From JANQPX01 sp041398025 (GTDB lineage: Bacteria; Pseudomonadota; Alphaproteobacteria; Geminicoccales; Geminicoccaceae), in NCBI GenBank assembly GCA_041398025.1, contig JAWKVM010000021.1:124001-188000 (forward strand): DNA of 64,000 bases. Direction: 5' to 3'. Positions 45,053 through 53,941 of the stretch are shown piece after piece. How positions within the stretch are numbered: the first letter of the stretch is position 1; the number at the start of each line of letters is the position of its first letter. Position numbers and translations under genes: made by a program. The notes under the pieces were generated by a model, which did not search any database, had not been told where the DNA came from, and saw only the letters and a program-made list of their open reading frames with translations.

Positions 45053-45810
45053 CGTGATGCCGCCGGCACGTGGTTCACTAGGATGTCGCCGAGGTCGACC
45101 ACGCGATCGAACTCAGGCGCGAGGGTTTCGTCGTGGCTGACCATGACGACGGTGCTGCCCGCGTCCTCGGCCTCGCCGAACAGCAATTCCAAGAAATGCC
45201 GCTGATGCTTGCGATCCAGCGCCGAGGTGGGCTCGTCCGCCACCACGATCTCCGGCCGTCCGATCAGCGCCCGCGCCGCGGCGACACGCTGCTGCTGACC
45301 GACGCTCAGGCGCGCCGCCGAGCGGGAGGCGAGCGCCTGCGGATCGAGGCCGAGGTGGTCCAGGAGGCGGCGCGCCTCGGCGTCGACCGTGCGAGCTTCT
45401 GCCGCTCTCTGCCGACGCGTCTTGGAGAAGGACAGCGGCAGCAGCACATTGTCGATCACCGAGAGATAGGGCAGCAGGTTGAACATCTGAAAAATGATAC
45501 CGAAATGCTCGACCCGGGCACGGTCGCGCGCCGCCGCATCCATGCTCGAGAGCTCCTTGTCAAGCACCCGGATCTCGCCCGCGTCCGGCGTCACGATCCC
45601 GCAAAGCAGGCTCAGCAGGGTCGACTTGCCGCTGCCGCTCGGCCCGATCAGCAGCAGCCTTTCCGAACGGGCGACGTGAAAGCCGTCGATACCGAGTGCA
45701 AAGCCGTCGCGACCGGGCCAGCGGAAATGGACGGCGTCCATCCGGATGACAGGAGCTGCGGCGTCTGACCGAGGCTCGCTCAGAGTCCGCGCTGTGCCCA
45801 CGTCACTCAC
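45049..45810 (-). CDS. ABC transporter ATP-binding protein, MacB/LolD type
   Basis: 253 residues. Walker A GPSGSGKSTLLSLLCG, Q-loop FQMFNLLPYLSV, an ABC signature varied to LSVGQQQRVAAARAL, Walker B IVVADEPTSALD and switch His MVSHDE. It overlaps the genes on both sides by ATGA (45049-45052, 45807-45810), so the three are made together. It energises the FtsX-like permease at 43793. Confidence 0.94.
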   Translation of the reverse strand: MSDVGTARTLSEPRSDAAAPVIRMDAVHFRWPGRDGFALGIDGFHVARSERLLLIGPSGSGKSTLLSLLCGIVTPDAGEIRVLDKELSSMDAAARDRARVEHFGIIFQMFNLLPYLSVIDNVLLPLSFSKTRRQRAAEARTVDAEARRLLDHLGLDPQALASRSAARLSVGQQQRVAAARALIGRPEIVVADEPTSALDRKHQRHFLELLFGEAEDAGSTVVMVSHDETLAPEFDRVVDLGDILVNHVPAASR

Positions 45811-46430
45811 ATGACGCCCTGAAGATCCACCACGGGCGCATCCCGTTCGACCTCATAGCTGGACTGGCCCTTCTCGCTGATCACCGCCACCTCGACCTCT
45901 CTGGCGCCGGCGAAGGCCTCGAAGAATGCGGCGAAATCGATGGCATCCAGCGCATCGGGCGCACTGCAGGTCAAGGCATAGGCCGCATGAAACTCGTTGT
46001 GCGACGCCTCGCCTTCATGGGCCTCATGATCGGCCTCGGCATGCTCGCCTTCTTCATGATGCTCCTCGTCGGCGTGGTGCTCATCGCCATGCTCATCGTG
46101 GTGCTCCTCGCTTTCGATCTCGACCGCGGCGGTCTCGACGACACAGCCGGCGGCCTCGGCAAAACCGAACAGCGAAAGCGGCTCGCCGAGCGTGGCTTCC
46201 GCCTGCTCCACCGCGGCCTTGTCCTCCGCCGTGCTCGCCGCGTGCTCGAAGCCGACGATATCGGCGCCGGGCGCCGTCAGCTCCATCTCGACCCGCCCCC
46301 CCTCGATCGCGATGTTCAGCGCGCTATGTCCATGCTCATGCGCCCCAAGCTCACGTTTTTCGCCTTCAGCCAGAGCAAACGATGCCGCACCACACAACAT
46401 CAGCCCGGCAATCAAGACTTCCTTCTTCAT
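45807..46430 (-). CDS. ZrgA/DUF2796-family periplasmic zinc-binding protein
   Basis: 207 residues with a Sec signal (LIAGLMLCGAASFALAEG). The mature start RELGAHEHGHSALNIAIEGG and GADIVGFEHAASTAED are DUF2796 hallmarks. A long His/Glu/Asp-rich stretch (~107-145, for example HHDEHGDEHHADEEHHEEGE) would bind several zinc ions. It heads the operon with ABC and DUF3299 genes, as in the zinc-regulated Zrg operon of Vibrio. A Zur-like box lies 31 bases upstream. Expected role: scavenging periplasmic zinc when scarce. Confidence 0.9.
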   Translation of the reverse strand: MKKEVLIAGLMLCGAASFALAEGEKRELGAHEHGHSALNIAIEGGRVEMELTAPGADIVGFEHAASTAEDKAAVEQAEATLGEPLSLFGFAEAAGCVVETAAVEIESEEHHDEHGDEHHADEEHHEEGEHAEADHEAHEGEASHNEFHAAYALTCSAPDALDAIDFAAFFEAFAGAREVEVAVISEKGQSSYEVERDAPVVDLQGVM

Positions 46431-46460
46431 CGATTCCTCCGCATGCTGTCCTGACGAAAA

Positions 46461-46479
46461 AATGATATAATATTACATT
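46461..46479. promoter_or_regulatory. Zur-like operator upstream of the zinc operon
   Basis: AATGATATAATATTACATT contains the imperfect palindrome TGATATAATATTACA (TG..ATA.TAT..CA), close to proteobacterial Zur boxes with their central ATAATAT. It lies directly upstream of the DUF2796 start and could overlap the promoter, giving repression when zinc is plentiful. The site is inferred by similarity. Confidence 0.6.
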
Positions 46480-46619
46480 ACATTTGTTGGCAAGCCTGTA
46501 GCGCGAATGCGGCCCGGGCCAACGGAGCGCCTGTATGGGTCTGCGGGTAGCGGATCAGGTGAAAGCGCGCGTCAAAGCGGGACGATGCGAGAGCAGCAGG
46601 TCGAGACCGATCGCGACGA

Positions 46620-47789
46620 TCAGCGCGGCTGCGGCGAGGAAATGACGATTGGCTTTGACGACGGCTCCGGCGTCGGCGTGACGCGCAGATGGTTGTCGAA
46701 GCTGGCCTGATCGAGACGTTGCGGCCGGAGCGCGATCGTCTCGCCGCTCCGCGCGTCGGCCTCGACGACGTCACCGCCGCCGCTGGTCAGCAGGAAGCGG
46801 TCGGCCTGCCCGCCGGGAGCGACGCCGCAGCCGTCTTCGAGGTCGGCGGCACCGACATAGCGTCGCTCCACCCCATCCCAGAAGGTCACCAGACCGCCGC
46901 GCGGCGCCGAGACCGCGATCATGCGCCCGCTCGGATCGACGGCGACGCTGCCGCCATAGTGGCGCATCCGGCGCTGCACCGGCTCGGGCGCGGACAGCGT
47001 TGCGATTCCGCGTCCATCGGCGATCGCCACCAGGGGCACGCGGTCCCGTTTGCCGCCCTCATATTGCATGGCGATCGCGATCCGGCCGTCGGCCAGCAGG
47101 GCGAGGTGCCGGATGCTGAGCTGATGCAGGGGCTCGGGCAGGCGAAGCTCCCCTTGCAGCCCGCCATCGGCGAGATCGGTGAAGACAAGCGACGGCGTCA
47201 TCGTGTCGAGATTGAGCTTGGCGCGATCGTGGTCGGGATGGGTGCGGATGCCGCCATTGGCGACGGCGAGCGTCCTGCCGTCCGGCATCAGGACGAGTTC
47301 GTGCGGGCCGATGCCGTGGGAGCGGTGCTCGCCGATGCGGCGATAGCCGTCGGTGGCGTCGTAGATGCCGACCATGCCGTCGCCGCTCGCATAATCGTTC
47401 TCGGTCGCGAACAGCGTCCTGCCGTCCGGCGAGAAGGCGCCGTGGCCATAGAAATGGCGACCTTCCGGCGCATCGATCCGGCGAAGCGCCACGCCCTCCT
47501 CGTAGTCGATGACCACGGCGAAGCGCCCGGGCCGCCGTGCGAACACCACGACCTCCGCTGCGCGCTCGCGAAACGCCATGGCGTGGCCGCGGTCCGGCAG
47601 CGCAAGATCGAAGCGCAGTTGGCCGTCGGTCTGGAAACCGGCGACGAAGTGGCGGCCTTCGGGGTCCGCATGGCAGGCGACGTAGAGCGGTCCCGCATCG
47701 CCTCGAACCTCCGCCCATCGAAGCGCGAGAGAAGCCAGCAGACCACCGCCTGCGGCGCCGAGAAGAGCGCGTCGGTCGACATGGATCAT
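46620..47789 (-). CDS. DUF1513-family protein (iron-uptake operon)
   Basis: 389 residues with a Tat-like leader (DRRALLGAAGGGLLASLAL). The rest is a predicted beta-propeller: repeated blade-like units such as HFVAGFQTDGQLRFDLALPD, HFYGHGAFSPDGRTLFATEN, RSHGIGPHELVLMPDGRTLA and MRHYGGSVAVDPSGRMIAVS, all typical of DUF1513. It is the last gene of the imelysin / di-heme / imelysin / DUF1513 operon, a frequent iron-responsive set. Probably periplasmic. The reaction is unknown. Confidence 0.9.
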   Translation of the reverse strand: MIHVDRRALLGAAGGGLLASLALRWAEVRGDAGPLYVACHADPEGRHFVAGFQTDGQLRFDLALPDRGHAMAFRERAAEVVVFARRPGRFAVVIDYEEGVALRRIDAPEGRHFYGHGAFSPDGRTLFATENDYASGDGMVGIYDATDGYRRIGEHRSHGIGPHELVLMPDGRTLAVANGGIRTHPDHDRAKLNLDTMTPSLVFTDLADGGLQGELRLPEPLHQLSIRHLALLADGRIAIAMQYEGGKRDRVPLVAIADGRGIATLSAPEPVQRRMRHYGGSVAVDPSGRMIAVSAPRGGLVTFWDGVERRYVGAADLEDGCGVAPGGQADRFLLTSGGGDVVEADARSGETIALRPQRLDQASFDNHLRVTPTPEPSSKPIVISSPQPR

Positions 47790-47867
47790 CGGGGTATCTC
47801 CGTAGCTTTGGCGGCATGCCGTCGGGCTCGGCGATGAAGGAAGAAACCCAATGATGTGGTCATGCCC

Positions 47868-48929
47868 CTAGTCGCCGTCGGTGGCATTGAAGCCGAGGGT
47901 GACGCCGGCCGCGTCTGCGAGCGACGTGGCGATCAGGACGCGCAGGCGCTTGATGACCGCAAGCAGCGCCTCGACCCCGGGCCGCGCATCGGCATTGCCG
48001 ACCGCCTGCTCCAGCGGCATGCCGATACCGTCGGCGGTAGCGAGCGCCTCCGTCAGCAGCTTGCCCATCAGCTCGTTCAGGCTGTCGAGGCCACCACCCT
48101 GCAGCCAGAGATTAAGGCCGCCGTCGGCAACGTAGAGGGCCTGTATGGTCTCGAGGTTGGCGGCGATGTTGTCGAGGGACCGTTCGCTTCGCCAGCTCTC
48201 CGCCCGCTTCGGCCTCGCGTCTTCGAGCTTGTCGTCGAGCGGCCGCTCCAGCTTCTGAGCTACGATGACGTCGAGATTGGCGAGCATCGCCTTGAACAGC
48301 GCCGTGTGTGCCTCGGCCGCGTCATAGAACTGGTCGTTGCCGTCATCGGCTCCGGTAAAACTCTCGTAAAAGCCGCCCTCGCCCCGCCAGGCCGCCAGCA
48401 CCTCGGCAGCGAGATCGCCCTGAAAGCGGCCGATGGCGACGGCCAGCTCGCAGCCATAGGCGCTCGGACCCTCGGGCTCACCGAACAGCAGCACTTCAAG
48501 ACTGGCGAGGCTCTGCAATGCTGCACTCTTGCCGGCGACGCCACCGTCGATCAGGGCCGGATCCTCCTCGGCGAGCGCCTGGCGGAGCTGACGGCCGGCG
48601 GTGCCGTGCTTGTCCGGCCAGAACTGCACGCGCGATGCGCGGCCGTCCTCGAGAACCGGGCCGAAGGCAACCGGCTGGACCCGCTGCCAGGCCTTCATGG
48701 CGTGCGTGAACCCCTGGCGTGCGGACTCGAGCCCCGCTTCGTCCGGCTCGGTGCAATAGGGCTCGATCGCCGGCGCGAGATCGGCCATCGCCGCCGCGTA
48801 GTCCGCATAGGCCGGCATGATGACCGCATCGGCCAGCGTCTTGTTGATGCTGCCATAGGACGGCGGCTCGGCCGCAAGCGGGCCGGCGACAAAGAGGAAG
48901 GCGATGGTGGCGGCAGCGAGGAGTCGCAT
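47868..48929 (-). CDS. Imelysin-family periplasmic protein (second imelysin of operon)
   Basis: 353 residues from the ATG at 48929 (frame open earlier, but this start gives the signal LLAAATIAFLFVAGPLAAE). The imelysin helical fold is seen in FTHAMKAWQRVQPVAFGPVL, RVQFWPDKHGTAGRQLRQAL and ALQSLASLEVLLFGEPEGPS. The canonical G-x-H-x-x-E motif is replaced by SLEVLLFGE, as in the partner imelysins of such operons. It lies eight bases after the di-heme gene. Supposed role: iron or heme-linked uptake in the periplasm. Confidence 0.9.
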   Translation of the reverse strand: MRLLAAATIAFLFVAGPLAAEPPSYGSINKTLADAVIMPAYADYAAAMADLAPAIEPYCTEPDEAGLESARQGFTHAMKAWQRVQPVAFGPVLEDGRASRVQFWPDKHGTAGRQLRQALAEEDPALIDGGVAGKSAALQSLASLEVLLFGEPEGPSAYGCELAVAIGRFQGDLAAEVLAAWRGEGGFYESFTGADDGNDQFYDAAEAHTALFKAMLANLDVIVAQKLERPLDDKLEDARPKRAESWRSERSLDNIAANLETIQALYVADGGLNLWLQGGGLDSLNELMGKLLTEALATADGIGMPLEQAVGNADARPGVEALLAVIKRLRVLIATSLADAAGVTLGFNATDGD

Positions 48930-48937
48930 GGTGGTCC

Positions 48938-50425
48938 CTAGAGCGAGTTCAGGAAGGCAATGAGCGCCTCGCGGTCCGGCCTGGCGAGGTCCCGAAAACG
49001 CTGCTGCGCGCTCGCAGCCTCGCCGCCGTGCCAGAGGATGGCTTCCTTCAGATTGCGCGCGCGACCGTCGTGGAGGAAATAGGTGTGACCGTTCACGGTT
49101 TCGGTCAGGCCGATGCCCCAGAGCGGCGGGGTGCGCCACTCATAGCCGTCGGCGTCGCCCTCCGGGCGGCGATCGGCGAGGCCTTCGCCCATGTCGTGGA
49201 GCAGCATGTCGGTGTAAGGCCAGATGAGCTGGTACGCCTGGGCTTCCCCGACCCCGTCCCTCGGCGTGATGTATTTCGGCCGGTGGCAGGCGATGCAGCC
49301 GCTCTCATAGAATTTTTCCTTGCCCTGCAGCACGGTCGGATCGTCGAGGTCGCGACGGGCGGGCACAGCTAGGTTCCGGCTGTAAAAAAGGATCTTGTCC
49401 ATGACCGCGGACGGCGCTTCGAGACCATCGTCGTCGGCGCCGCTCACCTGATCGACGCAGCTCGGCTGCGCGCGGGTGCAGTCGCCGTGCGGGTCCGGGA
49501 TCAGCGGGTTGGCGATGCCGATATCGCCGGCCATGGCCTCACTGTTCTGCTGGTTCAGGGTCGGGTTGCCGGCCTTCCAGCCGAAGCGGCCGAGCATCAC
49601 CCGCCCATGCTCCAGGCTCCAGACGCGATTCGGCCGGCCGGAGACGCCGTCGCCATCCGCGTCCTCGGGATCGGCGTAGGCAAGAATGTCATCCTCGGCG
49701 ATCGCCTCCAGCAGGCCGAGCCCGATCATCGCAGGCGCGACCCGCGGCGACAGCATGGTCCCCGGATGCAGCGGACCGTAGCCGAGATCCTCGATGCCGT
49801 AGGTCGGCGCACGCAGCGTCACGACCTCGCCGCCTGCAAGCTCGACCGGCTTTTCCTCGTAGGCGATCGTCATCCGCCCCTCGGCCTTGAAGCCGGCGAT
49901 GGCGAGGTCCTGAAGCTGACCGCCATAGGTCGGTTCGGGGATCACCTTGGCGCGTCGCTCTTTGCGCGCTTGCCGCTGCTCCTCGGTCCCGGACGGAACG
50001 CTGAGACGGAGGAACATGGAGACGGCGCTGTCGTCGGGCCCGCTCGGCGGGTGGCCGCGGCCATCTTTGAGATGGCAGCGCTGGCAGGCGCGGGCGTTGT
50101 AGAGCGGCCCGAGACCGTCCGCGGATTGGGTCGAGGAAGGAGCGGTCACCCACAAGCGCTTGAAAAAGCCGTTGCCGACGAAGAAATCGGCACGCTGCTC
50201 GAAGCCGATATTGGCGGCTGGATGGGAAAAGGCGTTGCCGTTGATCGGCTTCTTCGACGTGCCGGCGCCGCCCTGATTCCGCTCATATTTCTCGGGCTTC
50301 GAGAAATCCTCGGTCGGCGCGATGATCCTTGCCGGATCGCGCGCCTCGCCGACCGGCGAGGTGATCAGCGCGCCGATGGCGGCGAGCATCAGGAGCAGCG
50401 ACGTGACAAGCCGATATTTTCTCAT
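48938..50425 (-). CDS. Di-heme oxidoreductase (DUF1111/thiol oxidoreductase family)
   Basis: 495 residues with a signal or anchor helix (VTSLLLMLAAIGALITSPVG). It has two c-type heme sites: CQRCH in YNARACQRCHLKDGRG and CIACH in YESGCIACHRPKYI. Other family landmarks are NADFF-like ADFFVGNGFFKRLW, SPRVAPAMIGLGLLEAI, DADGDGVSGRPNRVW and PPLWGIGLTETVNGHTYFLH. It transfers electrons in the periplasm, perhaps for iron redox change. It is sandwiched between two imelysin genes. Confidence 0.94.
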   Translation of the reverse strand: MRKYRLVTSLLLMLAAIGALITSPVGEARDPARIIAPTEDFSKPEKYERNQGGAGTSKKPINGNAFSHPAANIGFEQRADFFVGNGFFKRLWVTAPSSTQSADGLGPLYNARACQRCHLKDGRGHPPSGPDDSAVSMFLRLSVPSGTEEQRQARKERRAKVIPEPTYGGQLQDLAIAGFKAEGRMTIAYEEKPVELAGGEVVTLRAPTYGIEDLGYGPLHPGTMLSPRVAPAMIGLGLLEAIAEDDILAYADPEDADGDGVSGRPNRVWSLEHGRVMLGRFGWKAGNPTLNQQNSEAMAGDIGIANPLIPDPHGDCTRAQPSCVDQVSGADDDGLEAPSAVMDKILFYSRNLAVPARRDLDDPTVLQGKEKFYESGCIACHRPKYITPRDGVGEAQAYQLIWPYTDMLLHDMGEGLADRRPEGDADGYEWRTPPLWGIGLTETVNGHTYFLHDGRARNLKEAILWHGGEAASAQQRFRDLARPDREALIAFLNSL

Positions 50426-50503
50426 GGTCCGTCTTCGATGTCGGCGGACCTCGCAGCGCAGCCCGGCGATACGAGGTCCGTTCGGCGACCGCCGGCCTGG
50501 CGG

Positions 50504-51805
50504 CTATTGGAACACGGCGTCGGGATCGTCCAGGCTGTCCGAGCCTTCGAGGTCGATGGTGCCGAGATCGAGAGCGGCGATCGCAGTCTCGATGCTCTTG
50601 GTCTGGGCGAGCAGGCCGTCGATCACCGCCTGCACCATGGCATTGCCCTCGTCATTGCCTTCACCGATCATCTGGTCGTAGGCCATCTCGCCGCTGTCCG
50701 CCACCTTCTTCATGGCGGCGGCGGACGAGACCGTCGCGGCGAGATCCCTCTCCAGGTTCGAAGCCGCGTCCTCCGGGAGAAGGTCGAGCAGACTTGGCCC
50801 TGCCACGGTGCTGCCGTCGATGCGCTGATAGCGCCCGGTGACGACGTTCTGCATGCCCAGGATGTCGTAATAGTGCGAATTATGGGTGTTGTCGGAAAAG
50901 CAGTCATGCTCCTCCTCGGGATCGTGAAGAAGGAGCCCGAGCTTCATGCGCTCGCCGGCAAGCTCACCATAGGAGAGCGAGCCCAGGCCCGTGAGCATGG
51001 CGGTCAGCCCCCGCTTGGGATCGCCTTCGGTGACCGCGGTGCGCGCCGCACCCGCCGTGCGCGCCGCACCGGCCGCACCGCCTGCCGCCCAGTTCGCGAC
51101 CATCTCTTCGAGATCCGCGATGATCAGATCGGTCGCCGTCCGGAGATAGTCGGCGCGGCGCTCGCAGTTCCCGCCGGTGCAGTTCGCCGGGTCGAAATCG
51201 GTCGAGGACCGCTCGCCGGCGCCTGGGCCCGTGCCGTGCAGGTCCTGGCCCCAGAGCAGGAACTCGACCACGTGATAGCCCGTCGCCACATTGGCCTCGA
51301 CTTCGTCGATCTCGTGCAGGCGCTGGATGAGCTCGGCGTCGATCACTTTGGCATCGATGGTCTCGCCGCCGACCTCGAGCACCGGATTGGCGATCAGATT
51401 GGCCGTGTAGAAATCGTTCTCGTCGGACTCCTCGCCATAGGCCGGGTCGACATAGTCGATGAGCCCCTCGTCCAGCGGCCAGGCGTTCACCCTGCCCTCC
51501 CACTCGTCGACGATCGGGTTGCCGAAGCGGTAGACTTCGGTCTGCTGATAAGGCTCCCGAGCGGCGATCCAGGCGGCCTTCGCCGCGGCCAGCGTCGCCT
51601 CGCTCGGCGCGGCGACCAGTGCCTCGACCGCCGTCTTCAGCTCCCTGGCCGTGATCAGCGAATCCTCGTACGCGGCGTAGGCGATGTCGGCGTAGGTCTC
51701 GGCAACCGCCGCCGGATCGGCGGGCTCATCCGCCGCATGCGCACACCCGCCCACGGCGAGGCTGAAGGCAACGGCGCTGGCGCCGGCAAGCATCTGTCGA
51801 TGCAT
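50504..51805 (-). CDS. Imelysin-family lipoprotein with GxHxxE motif (IrpA-like)
   Basis: 433 residues from the ATG at 51805, six bases after AGGAGAG. The N-terminus ends in a lipobox (SLAVGGC), so it is probably a lipoprotein. The imelysin signature GYHVVEFLLWGQDL (G-x-H-x-x-E) is intact; other marks are EGLIDYVDPAYG, NFYTANLIANP-like DFYTANLIANP and HDCFSDNTHNSHYYD. An Ala/Gly-rich repeat (GGAAGAARTAGAARTA) is an insertion of unknown role. It is first in the iron operon, downstream of a candidate Irr box. Confidence 0.94.
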   Translation of the reverse strand: MHRQMLAGASAVAFSLAVGGCAHAADEPADPAAVAETYADIAYAAYEDSLITARELKTAVEALVAAPSEATLAAAKAAWIAAREPYQQTEVYRFGNPIVDEWEGRVNAWPLDEGLIDYVDPAYGEESDENDFYTANLIANPVLEVGGETIDAKVIDAELIQRLHEIDEVEANVATGYHVVEFLLWGQDLHGTGPGAGERSSTDFDPANCTGGNCERRADYLRTATDLIIADLEEMVANWAAGGAAGAARTAGAARTAVTEGDPKRGLTAMLTGLGSLSYGELAGERMKLGLLLHDPEEEHDCFSDNTHNSHYYDILGMQNVVTGRYQRIDGSTVAGPSLLDLLPEDAASNLERDLAATVSSAAAMKKVADSGEMAYDQMIGEGNDEGNAMVQAVIDGLLAQTKSIETAIAALDLGTIDLEGSDSLDDPDAVFQ

Positions 51806-52371
51806 GAGATCTCTCCTGCTGTTGTCCATGTCGCTTGACGTTCAGCGCGTTGCATCCGGCAGGGCTTCTCCCTTTGAATGCCAAGCATGTCTGAGTTGGT
51901 TAATTCAAGTTTCGGCAATATTCAAGTAAATTCACAGTTTAGAATCATTTCAATTCAAGTGCATACTTTTGAATTATGATAAATAAAGAAGTTACAATTG
52001 ATTGCCTTGCAGTAATATGATGCCGCTTTCGGACTCTGATCAAATTTCGATTGGGATTGATTGGATGTGCCGGAGCATCGAGGGATGCTCCTCCATTCGC
52101 TCAACGGCGCTGATCTGAAGCCGGTAGCTATGAAGTCTGGCGGTGCTCGCGCCGACGTCGAGCAGATCGATGAGACGTTCGATAGCGAGGAGGACTTCGC
52201 CGGGAAGGCCGAAAGGGCGGTTCAGCGTTTGGCGGCGTTCCTGGAACGGCAATCCCGACATGCTGTGCCGCCGCAGACCCGCCATTCGACCGGCGACTGG
52301 CGTCCGAAAGATGATCGAGGAGCTGAAGGCCGAACGCGCGAAGCGCGGACGGCAAATCTAGCGCCGGTTTG
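51806..52371. promoter_or_regulatory. 566-bp region: iron-operon promoter and unassigned remainder
   Basis: The part next to the imelysin gene (51890-52010) is very AT-rich. It contains TTTAGAATCATTTCAATT at 51938-51955, similar to the Irr iron-control element (TTTAGAA-N3-TTCTAAA). It also has three direct copies of ATTCAAGT at 51903, 51920 and 51953. From 52040 to 52370 there are frames on both strands of up to ~110 codons, but none has a recognisable product. A piece ending MIEELKAERAKRGRQI (plus strand, stop at 52361) looks protein-like and may be a relic. Confidence 0.5.
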
Positions 52372-53925
52372 TCAGACGCTCGAACTCGGTCTGTAGAACG
52401 GCACATGCGCTGCCGGATCCATGTAGCTCTCATAGAATTTTCTGACATGCGGCAGCAGTTTTTTCGACAGGTCGCGGCGTTCGACTTCCTCGTCGGTCAG
52501 CGCGCGGGTGAGGTCGTCCTGGAGCTTGGCAAGCGCCGCGCGCTGATCGACCTTCATGAATTCGCCCTGCACGTAGATGACGTCGCCGGCGCACATCACC
52601 ATGTCGACGCCTTCGGTCTTGGCGCGCTGGATCACGGCGTCGAGGACCGGGGTTTCGCGATCGAGATAGGGATAGGCGATCTTTTCCCAGTCGATCAGCA
52701 CCATGTCCGCGGCCTTGCCGACTTCGAGCGCGCCGATGCGGGTGCCGAAGGCCGTGGTTTTCGCCCCGCCCGAGGTGGCCATGCGCAGGACCTGCGCGGA
52801 GGTCGGCACGCTGTCGTCCATGCCGGGCGTCCTGTGGGCGTTCAGGACCATGCGCATTTCCTGGAGCATGTCGCGGTCGTCGTTGATGCCCGCCTCGTCC
52901 ATACCCATGGCGCAGTTCACGCCGTGCTTCTCCCAGACATTGAGCGCGCCGACGCCGGAGCGAAGGCGGAAGTTGGAGCTGCAATTGTGGCAGATATGGG
53001 TGCCGGTCTCAGCGACGCGCTCGATGTCCTTCTGGTTCAGCCAGACGCCGTGGCCAAGCGTCAGGCGCGGGCCGAGCATGTCGAAGCGGTCGATATAGTC
53101 CAGCGCGGTGCCGCCGCCGCGGCGCTTGGCGTATTCTTTTTGGTACGCCGTTTCCACGAGATGCATGTGCATCGGCGCGTCGTATTTTTTCGACGTTTCG
53201 GAGAGGCGTTCCAGGGCTGTGTCCGAGCACCAGTGGAGATTCGCGGGGGCGAGCTGGATGCCGATGCGGTCCTTATTGTGGTGCTGATCATGCAGGCTCT
53301 CGAACATCGTGATGAAGTCGTCGAGGCCCATGCCGAAGCGGGAAAAATGACGCTGCATGGGCGGGTGCAGGTCTTCGGGCAGGAGCTTCACGAACTCCTG
53401 GTCGTCCATGTAGACGAGACGGTTCTGATCGCGCAGCGCGAAGCTGTAGGACACGCGCATGCCGATGTCTTCATAGGCCTTGATCACCTCGTTGGCGCCC
53501 GCGGTCACCTGATCGAGCTTGCCGGGGATCCAGCCGTGGATGTGCTGCACGGTGGTGACGCCCGAAGCGATCATCTCGAAGGCGGAATAGAGCGTGTCCA
53601 GATAGAGGTCGACCGCGCGGCAGACCATGCGCGTGACGAACCAGAGCTCCAGCGGCATGTCCGGCGAGCCGAGCTGCACGGGGGTCAGGCCGACATGGTG
53701 ATGGCCGTTGACGAAGCCCGGCAGCAGCACCTGGCGGCCATTGCCGATCACCTGCGCGTCGGGGTTCGCGTCCTTCAGTTCAGCATAGGACCCGATCGCC
53801 TGGACGACGCCGTCGCTGACCAGGATCGCACCGTCGTCGATCTGCTCAATGTGGTGGCGATCTAAAGTCTTCGTGATGACATAACGGCCACGAACGATCG
53901 ACGCTGACACTTCATTAGACTCCAT
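52372..53925 (-). CDS. Amidohydrolase-superfamily deaminase/chlorohydrolase-like enzyme
   Basis: 517 residues from the ATG at 53925. Metal site of the AtzA/TrzN/guanine-deaminase branch: LPGFVNGHHHVGL (H-x-H), MHMHLVETAYQ (His), LTLGHGVWLNQ (His) and AMGMDEAGINDD (Asp). The N-terminal and C-terminal strands make the small composite beta domain (GALEVGKAADMVLIDW). It should hydrolytically remove an amino or other group from a heterocycle. It lies 16 bases after an ABC importer operon and near a cyanurate/barbiturate ring-opening hydrolase, suggesting a triazine, purine or pyrimidine substrate. Exact substrate unknown. Confidence 0.9.
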   Translation of the reverse strand: MESNEVSASIVRGRYVITKTLDRHHIEQIDDGAILVSDGVVQAIGSYAELKDANPDAQVIGNGRQVLLPGFVNGHHHVGLTPVQLGSPDMPLELWFVTRMVCRAVDLYLDTLYSAFEMIASGVTTVQHIHGWIPGKLDQVTAGANEVIKAYEDIGMRVSYSFALRDQNRLVYMDDQEFVKLLPEDLHPPMQRHFSRFGMGLDDFITMFESLHDQHHNKDRIGIQLAPANLHWCSDTALERLSETSKKYDAPMHMHLVETAYQKEYAKRRGGGTALDYIDRFDMLGPRLTLGHGVWLNQKDIERVAETGTHICHNCSSNFRLRSGVGALNVWEKHGVNCAMGMDEAGINDDRDMLQEMRMVLNAHRTPGMDDSVPTSAQVLRMATSGGAKTTAFGTRIGALEVGKAADMVLIDWEKIAYPYLDRETPVLDAVIQRAKTEGVDMVMCAGDVIYVQGEFMKVDQRAALAKLQDDLTRALTDEEVERRDLSKKLLPHVRKFYESYMDPAAHVPFYRPSSSV

Positions 53926-53941
53926 CAAGTAAATGAGCTGG

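Noticed and set aside
46478..46774. 98-codon minus-strand frame next to the Zur box
   Set aside because: Ser/Arg-rich shadow partly overlapping the end of the DUF1513 gene.
52369..53865. 498-codon plus-strand frame
   Set aside because: Antisense shadow of the amidohydrolase with its complete metal site.
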